Assembly (NCBI GenBank): GCA_002812745.2
Contig: NCSJ02000490.1
Location: forward strand, 1-23,382
Length of the DNA stretch: 23,382 nt
Direction of reading: 5' to 3'
Source: Scytalidium lignicola
Taxonomy: Eukaryota; Ascomycota; Leotiomycetes
Part shown: piece after piece, positions 10,453-19,276 of the stretch
Numbering within the stretch: position 1 is the stretch's first letter
How the letters are laid out: every line of letters begins with the position of its first letter
Position numbers and translations under genes: made by a program
The notes under the pieces: model-generated
Told to the model about the DNA's origin: nothing
The model's database searches: none
The model's input: the letters and a program-made list of their open reading frames with translations, nothing else

Positions 10453-12105
10453 TCACCTCGGCTTCAACTTCGTCCACCCCGACGTCCCAGGCTTCCTCGT
10501 CCCATCCCCACTCACCAACTCAACCGCATCCATCACAGTCCGCATGCTCATGAAACTCTGCATCCCCCCCAACCCAAACCCTCCCCTATCCCTCTCCCTN
10601 ATNCTCTCTCCTTCCGCGCTCCAACAATGACCCCATCGTCACTCATCTCATCCTCCACAGTCCACGCCTCCTGATCTAGAACCTCCCATTCTGCGGTAGC
10701 CACCTCGCTCATGAGCTTTGCTTTGAGTTTATCCACGAGCTTCATGGGATTAGGTAATCTCCAGCTTCGAATAATCTCCGTGCCTTCGGCGCTGCCTAGG
10801 AAGTGATGTGCCATGCCGTGAGAATAGAGGCCCATGATGGGATTAGGGACTTTCTTTTCTCCTTCGATCGCCTTGCCGTCTCCATTCTGTTGCTGTTGTT
10901 GTTGCGACCCTCCGGGTTTCGTAGTCGTATTCGGAGAGGCGGAGACTCTGGTGGGAAGACCTGATCTTAATTGTGAGCCGATTAGCAGGTTGTAGAAGTT
11001 CTGGCCTATGGCGCAGATGTCTTCGAAGCTGCTGCTCTCTCCTACCGGCACGCCTTGGCTTTTACATAGCCAGGCGATGTTGTAGGCTAGGAGGGTGACG
11101 CCTTCGAGGAAAAGTGCGTAGGTGGCGGGGTCCTCTGTTGCGAGAAGAGGGAGAGGTTTTAAGATGAAGAGAGGTCTTGGACGAGGTAAGCTTGCTGTGT
11201 TGTCGAAATGTCGAGATGCGGAGGGACTGTTGCTTGATGAGTGACTTGGTGTTGAGCCGGGAAACGGCACGTTTGTGGATGTGTATGAGTTTGAGATTGG
11301 GAATATGGTTGGAAGTGGATAGTCTCTATGTGGAAGAGTGATTTCAGCTGGGAGTCGGATGGATAGGTAATGTGTTGATAGCATTAAAAGATGTACCAGG
11401 TGGGATAAAGATGTTGATATCTGTGCTGGAGTAGCAGCTATACCACCGAGTTAACGTTGGATAATTAAGCCTTCCGGAGTACTCACTGTTCATTGCCCGT
11501 AGGTCAATGATATTTATACCGCCAATCCTATACTCGTCATTTGCGCCATTCCGCTTTACTCGACGCAGTCCATAGAGCTTTGCCGCTTCTCCGCAGAGGA
11601 AGGCTCTCGAACTCGCAGTGATCGTATGCACCTGATTCCATTTATACTTGATCATTCTAGTCGACTTCTCTACATCCTCTATCTGCCTGGCTCTCCGAGC
11701 CTCGACCCCATTTGATGCAGAAGCAAGTTCTGATTTCCTTCTTGCAATCGAAGCTTTCTTTCGTGCGAGCGCCTCCCTAGCCTTTTCTATATTAGTTCTC
11801 AGCTCGTCGGCATGCGCGATTATCTGCTGTGTTCGATCTTCTGCCTGCTGCCTTTCTGCAATGAGATTCTCGGCTTCCCAGGCGTTTCCGCTCTCCTTTG
11901 GATTTCCAGTATCTTCGTCCTGTTTGCTTGCGTCCTTTGATTGCTGCGAAACGAGAGCGGTGATCTGCCGATCGAGGCTGTCCTTCTCTAAGAGGACCCG
12001 AGCAAGTTGGACTCGGGGGTCATATAGCTGGTTCCGCGCATCTACAGGACAGAAAAATGGGAGTCTATTCCCTCCAGTACGTTGGCAGACGTCACACTGC
12101 ATCAT
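10453..12105 (-). CDS. ATG14: Autophagy-related protein 14 (ATG14-type PI3-kinase subunit)
   Basis: Two exons: 11487-12105 and 10453-11437, separated by a 49-base intron (GTGAGT...TATAG). Residues 1-31 carry the Cys motif CDVCQRTGGNRLPFFC followed by VDARNQLYDPR, the N-terminal signature of fungal Atg14. Residues about 45-140 are a charged coiled-coil region, which in this family mediates assembly with Vps30/Beclin and Vps34. Across the splice site the frame runs MNTATPAQISTSLSHLVHLL, then LPAEITLPHRDYPLP (235-249), strongly family-like. A polyglutamine run lies at 385-390. Two N characters at 10600 and 10603 push the raw frame into a stop at 10548. If both are dropped, the frame continues through KERDRERDRGGFGLGG and QSFMSMRTVMDAVELV to TGA at 10453, giving 533 residues. 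The protein directs the class III PI3-kinase complex I to autophagosome formation sites. Confidence 0.9.
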
Positions 12106-12334
12106 GTAGGTTATAATAATAAAGGATTTATATCGAAGGCTCCGTCCAGCGGAGTTGGTGGCGCTTTAAAATTTGGTGACGTTGGCCGCTGTATCTCAGG
12201 ATATCGCATAATTTCTCGCCGATGATAGGAGATTGGTAACTATTATACAACCGACATGTTAACAACAGTTTAATTTATTATCGGAGATTGTTGTCTCTCA
12301 GATCTAGGCAACAAAGAGAACAATGTCGTTGTGA
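12106..12334. promoter_or_regulatory. Presumed ATG14 promoter region
   Basis: This non-coding stretch is directly upstream of the minus-strand ATG14 start. On the plus strand it contains CTCCGTCCAGCGGAG (5-bp stem, 5-base loop, near 12139). No clear TATA box is seen. Assignment as a promoter rests on position alone. Confidence 0.4.
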
Positions 12335-12616
12335 CTACCAGAGCATCCTTATCTTGCCGTCATGATACCTTATCGTCAGGTGATCTCGTTCCGGCTTCGC
12401 GTTTGGGATCTTCGCGAGTAACCATGTGTGACTTCCATAGTATTTTGACCTCAGGCAAATGAAATTATTATCGTGCTCGCCTTGCTCTAACAATCGCTGG
12501 TTTCTAAGCATAACCATTGATCTCAGGATGAGCCAAAGCGAGGATGTGGTGCTAACCGTCCACACTCGCAGCAGAAAGCTTGTAAGAAAACTTTTGTGAT
12601 ACCACTACGTAGAGGG
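12335..12616 (-). mobile_element. Retroelement-like repeat fragment
   Basis: Two segments recur elsewhere in the window in the same orientation: block A, 12445-12471, resembles 21352-21378 (about 23 of 27 positions by eye), and block D, 12597-12616, is identical over 20 bases to 16076-16095. Read on the minus strand, block D gives CCCTCTACGTAGTGGTATCA, and TGGTATCA resembles the initiator-tRNA primer-binding site that follows the 5' LTR in many copia-type elements. A short minus-strand frame (12335-12565) lies beyond it, without a recognisable gag or pol motif. I infer a truncated or decayed LTR-element end. No reverse transcriptase or integrase is visible. Confidence 0.4.
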
Positions 12617-12878
12617 CACTCTAATGACGATCTATGATTGCAGATATAATCATTCTGCTACTATTGGGTCACAAAACCTACTGTGTAGAATGAAGCAGTG
12701 CTGTTGGCATCGTAGCCGCATTTGATATGGAATTATTCGTTATTGCGTATAGGATACTAAGTTACAAGCAAAGCTTGCTACTCGCTACGCTCGTAGGGAG
12801 GGATATTTGGTATCCTTATCTTTCACGTGACTAATTCAATTCCTGTAAGCTTGTTTATAAGCTTTTGCAATTATTACA
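12617..12878. other. AT-rich spacer between the repeat fragment and the minisatellite cluster
   Basis: No gene is seen. It contains the small hairpin GGATATTTGGTATCC near 12801 and a CACGTGA motif near 12824. If the neighbouring fragment is an LTR-element end, part of this stretch could be the LTR, but I could not find its other end. Confidence 0.35.
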
Positions 12879-12980
12879 ATTCCTACATGCTACTACTACA
12901 ATTCCTACATGCTACTACTGTTAATTCCTACCTGTTACTACCGTTGATTCCTACATGCTACTACAGTCAATTCCTACTAC
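12879..12980. repeat. Tandem repeat, 22-23 bp unit, about 4.5 copies
   Basis: Units begin with ATTCCTACATGCTACTAC at 12879, 12901, 12924 and 12947, and a truncated unit starts at 12970. Unit lengths are 22, 23, 23 and 23 bases with a few substitutions. The array runs directly into the 29-bp array that follows. Confidence 0.85.
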
Positions 12981-13014
12981 TCCCTGAATTGTACGTACTC
13001 CTAGAACTATAAAC

Positions 13015-13402
13015 TTTCCATCTGTAACCTCCTGAACTACTTATACAGGTTCGTGGCTTTCTGAACTTCCTAAACCTCCTATACAAGCTCGTAGTCTCCT
13101 GAACCTCTTGTACAAGCTTGTAGCTTCCTGAACTTCCTGTACAGTTCTGTAGCTTCTTGAACTTCCTGTACAAGCTTATGGCTTCCCAAACCTCCTATAC
13201 AGATCTGTAGCTTCCTGAACTACCTGTACAGGCCCGTGATCTCCTGAACTACCTGAACTTCCTGTACAGGCTCATAGCCTCCTGAACTTCCTGTACAAAT
13301 CTATAGCTTGTTGAACCTCCTGTACAAGCTCATAACCTCCTGGATTACCTGTACAAGCCTATGGCTTCCCAAACCTATTGTACAATGCCCTTAAACCTCC
13401 TG
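13015..13402. repeat. Minisatellite, 29-bp unit, about 12 copies
   Basis: Consensus of the first 20 bases is roughly TACARGCTYRTAGCTTCCTG, followed by AACTTCCTG. Units start at 13044 and then at nearly regular 29-base steps. Two units carry an extra 9 bases (38 in total) by internal duplication of the AACTTCCTG part, and the first unit before 13044 is partial. Because 29 is not a multiple of three, the array cannot be a coding repeat as it stands. The open frame on the minus strand (12967-13173) is a by-product of the array. Confidence 0.88.
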
Positions 13403-13564
13403 TCCAACTATATAATCGTCAACCGTCAAAGGCTTAGTCCAATCTTTTCAGAGTAATATAAGGCTCCTTTCTCCTGCTTTTTGAGTCTATATTTCGAGGT
13501 GTAATTCAATTTGTTCCCTTGTAACTTTGAAGAACTCAGCACTTACTTTCATACCTTCTTCCCT

Positions 13565-13942
13565 TTAACAACATAAGTTATTCCTACTTCGTTGCCTACA
13601 GGATCTACAAGTCCTGAAGCCATCATATTCAATCTCCAACTTGTCTTGATTGCAACTGGAGCAATATTGATAAAAAGGCTTGTCATTAAGCTCCTCTATA
13701 GGCTCCATAAGCTTTGTAAGCTCTGTAAACTCCTGTACAGGCTTAAGCTCCTCCACAGGCTCCTCCACAAGCTCTGTAAACCCTTCTATAAGTTCTACAA
13801 ACTCCTCTCCAAGCTCAGGCTCCTCCACAGGCTCCATAAGCCTCTCCATAAGTTCTACCGGCTTCCCCATATACTCCTCTACAGGCTCCTCAATAAGCTC
13901 CTCTATAAGTCTCTCCGTATGTTCCATCAGGTCTATACTCAT
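13565..13942 (-). CDS. Small Glu-rich repeat protein with C-terminal zinc-ribbon-like motif
   Basis: A single open frame of 125 codons from ATG at 13942. The frame is open 15 codons further upstream, but without an earlier ATG. Residues 7-86 are a degenerate repeat of acidic and hydrophobic residues (units like LIEELIEEPVEE, LMEPVEEPE, LVEEPVEELKP), predicted to be helical and very acidic. Residues 90-120, FYQYCSSCNQDK, then GFRTCRSCRQRSR, hold C94, C97, C112 and C115 in a CxxC-x14-CxxC arrangement that could bind one zinc ion. Similar short Cys clusters occur in fungal proteins linked to mobile DNA, but I cannot assign a family. It lies inside the minisatellite block and shares its CTCC/ACAGGCTC wording, so it may be a repeat-derived chance frame. 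The coherent Cys motif argues against pure chance. Confidence 0.4.
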   Translation of the reverse strand: MSIDLMEHTERLIEELIEEPVEEYMGKPVELMERLMEPVEEPELGEEFVELIEGFTELVEEPVEELKPVQEFTELTKLMEPIEELNDKPFYQYCSSCNQDKLEIEYDGFRTCRSCRQRSRNNLCC

Positions 13943-14619
13943 AAAGTTTATAAGGTTTGTAAGTTCTATAGACTTTGTAAGCTTTTGTTATTAGTAAAAG
14001 GCATTTCCTAACCTGTAATTATTTCTTGGCTTATAAGCTTCTAACCTTCTTGATTAACTATAATAATTATAGCTTGTTTTCGAAGGTCAATCCATTGTGA
14101 ATAAGCTTGATAATCGAAATTAAATTCATATGCTTTGACATATTGCCATTAAGCTTGTATAATCCAAATATCAATCCAAAAACCCTTTGAATTTGTAAAT
14201 ATATTTGACAGTTTTAAACTGTCTATATCTCCTTCTTACTCAGGCTATGTTATATCACTTTGTTGTCTTTAAATCCATTCCTCCTTTCCTTTATTTGTAA
14301 AACCATTATAACTTAACCTTCATTATATACATCNTTTTTTGACATTATATCAATTTTCTAATCTTATTTTCCTAAGCTAATTTCTTTTGTTTTTCTTTAN
14401 TTTTTAGCTTATTATGTAACTTGTCGTATAGCTTATTGAATTTGATATACTTTACCTTCTTCAGAAACTAGAATACCCCTTTGTTTTCAATATCGATTTT
14501 ACAATCGAATTTAACAGGTAGAACAAGAATGAGTATGAAAACCACCACAGCGAAAAGGATAGTTAGTAATAGCCTGAAATCTTTTACAGGTTATGCATTT
14601 TAAACGCTCTGGTGGGAAG
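13943..14619. other. Very AT-rich non-coding stretch
   Basis: No gene is seen. Long T- and A-rich runs include two N characters at 14334 and 14400 beside T runs. A 17-base near-perfect palindrome, GACAGTTTTAAACTGTC, lies at 14207-14223. Its composition would fit repeat-induced mutation of old transposon DNA, but no element is recognisable. Confidence 0.4.
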
Positions 14620-14752
14620 GATGCCATAGCTGTAGGATGCTGTAACTGTAGGATGCTGTAGCTGTAAGATGCTGTAACTGTAGGATGCTGTAGCTATAGC
14701 TATAATTGTAAGATGCTATAATTGTAAGAAGTTGTAACAACTGTAGGAAGCT
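14620..14752. repeat. Tandem repeat, 16-bp unit, about 7 copies
   Basis: The unit is GATGCTGTAACTGTAG, alternating with GATGCTGTAGCTGTAA. The first four units are regular at 16 bases. Later units are interrupted by an extra TAGCTATAGCTATAAT piece and decay into GAAGTTGTAACAACTGTAG. The minus-strand open frame over this array is an artefact of the repeat. Confidence 0.85.
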
Positions 14753-15983
14753 ATTTAATCGTACGACGTAATTGCCTCCTGATCTTGTTTCAGAGGCATG
14801 CATAGACTGGAATCAACCAATCATAGCGTGATTACATAATGCGCTACATCACTTCCGTAGAATCCGATACTGACACGTGATAGCAACAGTTTTTACGGAA
14901 GTGTTTTGGATACTATATAGATTGGCTATTTGGACAATCGAAATGATATAAAGTACAGCAAGTTTTTTCTACCTTGTTCTAGATCAACATAACCAACACA
15001 CTACCCTGCAACTTTATCTTCGAGTCAATCCAAACCTCGATAAGTTATCACTACTCAAGCTTTAGGAGCATTATGGCGCTTAGGCTAGTCTGGGGTTTCC
15101 GCGCGCGTCAGATCTGCGGTCAATTGTATGTTGAAAACTTTAATTGAAATAACATTTGTACTCCGTATGAAATACCATTTAAAAAATTATACAAGGACTT
15201 GAAATTATTCTTAAGGAATTTTTGCTTTTTATTAGTTTTTAGCTTTTTTNAAAGATAGTACTTTGTATATAAGTCTTATAATTAACACGACTGCCTTTCG
15301 GGAGGCGGATAACCATATCCTTTCAGTCGCAAATACAGTAAATCTCATCACCATCGCCATCCAAGGCCTGCCCAAATACGCCCAAATTTCTGGTTAACTT
15401 TCTCACTTACTTTCGCTTATCCTTGTTTTGGACAGGCTTGCTAATTAATCTATCAAGCCTGTCCTTCAGGTTTTATGTATGCTCGCATAGTTCCTAGTCT
15501 AGTTGATGAGGACTGTTGGAGATAAGGTGAAGGAGTTGACCGACTTCTTATATTAAATATTCTAGTAAGATCATGTATTGTGGAGGATGGAAGAGGGATT
15601 TGTATTCAACAAATAATGGTAGAAAGGAAGATCTTTGTATTGTTATAACAATTTGTTACAACAATTAGTTCATCATACAATATTAGGTAAATTTCTTCAA
15701 AGCTAGGGTAGCGCAACAAACTTCCCCCAATTCCTGGACTTGTTTGGTGACATTCTACGGAACTGTATATGCATACAATCAATTGTTCGCAATACATCAA
15801 ACAATGTCAAAAAGGCCATATCTCGCTACTGATAACTGAACCCATTTGAGTTGAATGAGAATAAGAAGTGATTTTATAGGCAAAAGGGGAAGTAGAAGAA
15901 ATCGAGGTAAATTTGTTTGCGGTGATAGGTGGAGGCCGGGGTCAAAGTTACCCTGGGCAACTTTGACCCTCTGGAAAAATAAT
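14753..15983. other. AT-rich intergenic DNA, possible promoter remnant
   Basis: No gene is supported. A 9-bp inverted repeat (CACTTCCGT near 14849 and ACGGAAGTG near 14897) flanks a CACGTGAT motif near 14874. An N at 15250 sits at a T run. On the minus strand, CCTATAAAATC (15880-15870) resembles a TATA box and is followed after about 25 bases by an ATG whose frame (MGSVISSEIWPF) stops at once. This could be the stub of a truncated gene. TACTCCGTAT at 15164 has its exact complement at 18049. Confidence 0.35.
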
Positions 15984-16095
15984 CTTGGCCCCCAGAATAA
16001 AACTACACTCCTTTCAATGACGACTGGGTAATTGTTTAAACCAGTGGAAATCTTCGTTTCCTTTGTTTTTCTGTCTGATACCACTACGTAGAGGG
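15984..16095 (-). mobile_element. Retroelement-like repeat fragment (blocks B, C, D)
   Basis: This is the most complete copy of the dispersed repeat. Block B (15984-16024) resembles 21398-21434. Block C (16010-16079) matches 19357-19426 at about 63 of 70 positions by eye, without gaps. Block D (16076-16095) is identical to 12597-12616. Read on the minus strand, D then C gives CCCTCTACGTAGTGGTATCA followed by GACAGAAAAACAAAGG: an LTR-end and primer-binding-site-like junction followed by a leader. The minus-strand open frame over it (15797-16084) begins with a non-ATG codon and lacks any domain. Confidence 0.45.
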
Positions 16096-16234
16096 TAATG
16101 ACGATTACTTATTATTTGGTAGCTGACTGAAACTTTAGTTGAAGTTCTTACGTTATAAAACATGTGCTCTTGTAACATTAACCTTACTACAGTTTCAATG
16201 TTTTACTATTACATTAATTGAGTTGAGCTAATAA

Positions 16235-17399
16235 TTAATCTTGACTAACATTGACATATAATCCTTTTAATAAAGTGGGCGTTAAAACTTCATTAGTATG
16301 ATATGGTTGTCCACTTTCGAATGCATTTGATATTGATCCGGGATTCGTAATGATTTCATCAGCACTTATGTTCATGTCATTGCCCACGACATGGCAAAGC
16401 CAACGTGAATCTTGACAAGATATTCCTTCACCTATATTCTTCCATGATGTTATAACAGCAATTACTGTAGAAAGTTTGCCGTTTGTGTCGTATATAGATT
16501 TTGTATCAAACACAAAATCTTTGTAACAATAACTGCACTGGTATATCACATTCGGCGGAAATTCATATGTCTCATATTTCCATATGATGTTATCAAAACT
16601 TGAGTTTAAAATTCCGTAGAGGTGTCCATGAGGACACCACGCGCCGGTTCTTATTGCAATTTTCTGACAAAATTTGTTAAATTCAATTAAATATATGCGT
16701 TGTTCTCGAATAATCATCTTTCCATTTATTATACGAGCTTCATAAGATATATATGAAGAGCCAATTTTATCCAGGGTTTGTCTGGGTCCTGTTTTTTGTG
16801 ATAAAAAANTTCAAAAGGTTCTCATATTGGCCCCCTTGTCGATATTGCTTCATGGCCATGCGAAATATGGTAGAACTGAAATTATGAAACAGACAATGAT
16901 AGACATTCAAGTCATTGTCTAACTGTAAGCATGGGATTTTGCTATAGCGGAATAAAGGATTCTGTCTTGTTCCTTGGCGATGATGAATGTAATCCTTAGC
17001 CTTTTTGATATTGTGATAAGTTTTGCAACTACAACAGATGATGTGATTCGGAATATCACGGCTTAATAAATTTAAGAACTCGCAATACTGTTCATGATCG
17101 CTGTTCATTTTCAGGCTTAAGACATGTTGATTCCCAAGGGCTAAACGTATTCGTCGAGAGCATAAGGAGAAGCAAGCTGCTGCTGGTTTTGGTAAGAAAT
17201 TGGTAATATATATAATAATTTCAGGTGGTATAATATTTAATCTTGATGAGAATGGATTGTTTGATGACAAAGTGGCTGTTTTTGATTTCAATGGTTGAGG
17301 TTTAAATGTCGTATATAGCGATTTATTTAACCTTTCAAGAACCATCGGAATACCGCTAACAATGGTTTTAAGACGTTCCATGTTCAAGGTTATCGACAT
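16235..17399 (-). CDS. F-box domain protein
   Basis: The start is ATG at 17399. Residues 54-90, LNIIPPEIIIYITNFLPKPA, then FSLCSRRIRLALG, form an F-box, the motif that docks substrate receptors to Skp1 in SCF ubiquitin ligases. The rest has Cys-rich clusters (IICCSCKTYHNI, later ACPHGH-like and YQCSYCYKDF) and the block SSYISYEARIINGKMIIREQ, typical of the large fungal F-box families as I know them. The raw sequence splits the gene. At 16809 an N beside an A/T run shifts the frame, so one frame ends just after it at 16767 and the next starts inside the gene. Dropping the N joins them exactly, giving 387 residues with no stop. I therefore treat it as one intact gene. The substrate is unknown. 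A hAT-type element begins about 100 bases upstream of the start codon. Confidence 0.78.
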
Positions 17400-17500
17400 G
17401 TTTCAAGGACATATGTCGAAAACTAGTGATAAATGGATGAAAACCTGGATGATTATTTAAATATAATCAAATTATTATTCAGTCCAAATCATTATGCTAA

Positions 17501-17900
17501 TTAAGTTAGGCCAAACCTAAATCTACATGAAATTCGCCGATACCGCCTATTGCACAGACCACTTTACTCACCAAAGTTTGAACAGGCCTTGTAACTTTAA
17601 CGGTCTTCAGGCTCTAAGTGCCCTGTAATTATAAAGTGGATTTCAGAACTAAACCCTAGAAATTACTATACTTTAGTAGCTACACTAATATACTCACAAG
17701 TAACTAATCCTAACTTAACCTCTAACTAACCGCTAACCGCTAATCGTTAACTATTATCCACCGTGGTAACAGTAATTATAGTTGTAATAATTTAAATTTT
17801 AGTTGTGCCTAAATCAGTTGTGAGTAGTTGTGGCCGATCTCGGCGAATTTCATGTAGATCTAGGTAAACCGCATGTAGATTTAGGTTTGGCCTTAAGTTA
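17501..17900. mobile_element. Non-autonomous hAT-type element (MITE) with 8-bp target-site duplication
   Basis: The element proper is 17509-17892 (384 bp). It is flanked on both sides by the identical octamer TTAAGTTA (17501-17508 and 17893-17900), the 8-bp duplication typical of hAT transposons. The left end reads GGCCAAACCTAAATCTACAT and the right end is its exact complement over 21 bases. Inside the right end the motif recurs: a second inner copy matches the ATCTACATGAAATTCGCCGA part of the left end, so the right terminus is longer by about 30 bases. There is no transposase or long open frame between the ends. The interior holds short CTAAC-rich direct repeats (near 17700-17750). It must have been moved by a transposase encoded elsewhere. 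The identical octamers suggest either recent insertion or little decay. Confidence 0.88.
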
Positions 17901-18435
17901 TGACGTTAGTTATCAATAGGGCTAAAATGTTTATGTAATTGGGGAAGTATGAATATAATTATTGTTAAGGACAACTGTTGTATATAGTAAAACTGTAACA
18001 TTCGCACAGCTACAAATATCTAGCGCTTTTTTGGGAATATGGCAAAGTAATACGGAGTAGAATGCAGTAAAAGGACATTGAACTCAGTTAAGGCGCCAAT
18101 CGCGCACTTAATCAACACCAGTAGTTAAAATTTGAGTTATCACGTGATATAATGAAGTCCGGATGGTTTTGCCAAACCCCCCCCCGGGCTTGTCATGGTT
18201 ATTAAGCTTACTTCATTTAACTTCAGTGTATTCTACTTTCCTGTATGTCAGACGCGGCCGCTTTGAATCCAAAGGATTTTATAGGTGCAAATATACTGTT
18301 ACTTGTGGACAAATTCCCTTTCCCCGTCCTTATTACCTCCAACCATCACACAAGATATGCAGCCAGTTAGGCCAAGGGTGCCATATTTTCATTAGAAAAC
18401 TATCAAATTGTAATTTTGCGATGGCATTGACTTAA
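17901..18435. other. Intergenic region, no supported gene
   Basis: Contains ATCACGTGAT near 18139 (a perfect 10-bp palindrome with an E-box core), a 9-C homopolymer near 18178, ATACGGAGTA near 18049 and a NotI-type GCGGCCGC near 18256. The 90-codon open frame at 18163-18435 shows no domain and ends at the 3' side of the convergent minus-strand gene. Confidence 0.4.
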
Positions 18436-19276
18436 TTATTCAACTTCTGGTGCGACAAATGGAGTTGATGGAGGTTGTGACACAATAGACAAAGCAGCTC
18501 TCGACGACCGAGTCGAAACTACCAGCTGCGCAGTGCATGGTACATCCTGTCCTGAAGGGCGGATTATGCCCGCATTCAACAATCTACTAGGACCACCATC
18601 CATGAAAGCCAAATCCAGTCCTGCTTTCATGTTCCTCACATAATCGTAGTACAAAGACGAAGCCCAACGACCGACAGAAGTGTTTTTCCCAGCACCGGCG
18701 ACATAATTAATGTCCACGGCCGAAGACACGGGCCCAAACAATACCAAAGCCGAGTCCACTCCCCACATATCCTCCACCCGTGTTCCATTATTCTGATGCT
18801 TCTCTAACTCCGACCATAATTTGACTGCGCTAAGCTTAGACCTATGCTTCAGATTTGCCACATGGCCACGCAATACACTATTTGCTACCCTCTCGCCACC
18901 TGCTAAATCGACCAATAGAGGGCACATGGAGAGTATGTCATCAGAGCTACAACTCCGAGTGAGGAAAAACTGAAGTTTGGCGAGCGCTTTAAGAAGTTTT
19001 TGTGCTAGAACTTGTTTCTCAGTAGTTTGATATGTGTCGCCTTTCCACAGAGCGACGTCCCCATCAGAAACTATTGTAGGGCTCCAAGTCCGCAAAGTTC
19101 TATATGGAAGTAAGGGTTCTGCAGCTTGATTTGACAGACAGTTGACATGTAGTCTCCACATCCTCTTGGACTCGGTCGAGGTACTCTCGAATCTCACCTA
19201 TACGGTGCTTTCTCTCTTCCTTATTCCTCCCTCCTTTGATAAAATTATCCAGCCGTAATGTCATATCGGGGTCCAT
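18436..19276 (-). CDS. Unrecognised protein, two-exon model
   Basis: The long minus-strand open frame (from 19197) opens with GTG, not ATG, so a fungal start must lie elsewhere. ATG at 19276 reads MDPDMTLRLDNFIKGGRNKE, then ERKHRI. A GTGAGA donor at 19197 and a CTGCAG acceptor at 19119 define a 79-base intron that joins codon phases exactly, giving exons 19198-19276 and 18436-19118 and 253 residues. The alternative is no splicing and a start at ATG 19161. The body has no signal peptide or membrane span and no motif I can name; segments include LLVDLAGGERVANSVLRGHV and SLYYDYVRNMKAGLDLAFMD. The unspliced exon-1 frame also reads protein-like (GEIREYLDRVQEDVETTC) before a TAG, so a one-base frameshift is a rival explanation. 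GC content is higher than in the flanks. Repeat block C lies 81 bases upstream of the ATG. Confidence 0.5.

Noticed and set aside
11648..12109. 153-codon plus-strand open frame opposite ATG14 exon 1
   Set aside because: Antisense shadow of a well-supported coding exon; Ser/Ala/Cys-rich and without a domain.
12967..13173. Minus-strand open frame across the 29-bp minisatellite
   Set aside because: The period is not a multiple of three, so the frame changes sense with each unit. It is an artefact of the array.
12600..14800. CRISPR-like array
   Set aside because: The tandem arrays have no unique spacers between repeats and the context is eukaryotic.
15797..16084. 95-codon minus-strand open frame as a gag-like protein
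   Set aside because: It opens with GTG inside the primer-site-like sequence, and its content (PRFLLLPLLPIKSLLILIQL) comes from a TATA-containing, CT-rich promoter-like stretch, not from a gag protein.
17700..17755. CTAAC/CCTAA-rich repeats as interstitial telomeric sequence
   Set aside because: Units vary in length and sequence (CTAACT, CGCTAAC, CCTAACTT) and never form exact TTAGGG arrays. They lie inside the MITE.
15164..18058. TACTCCGTAT at 15164 and its complement at 18049 as ends of a larger inverted-repeat element
   Set aside because: Only 10 bases match, there is no target-site duplication, and the F-box gene and a complete MITE lie between them. Chance is a sufficient explanation.
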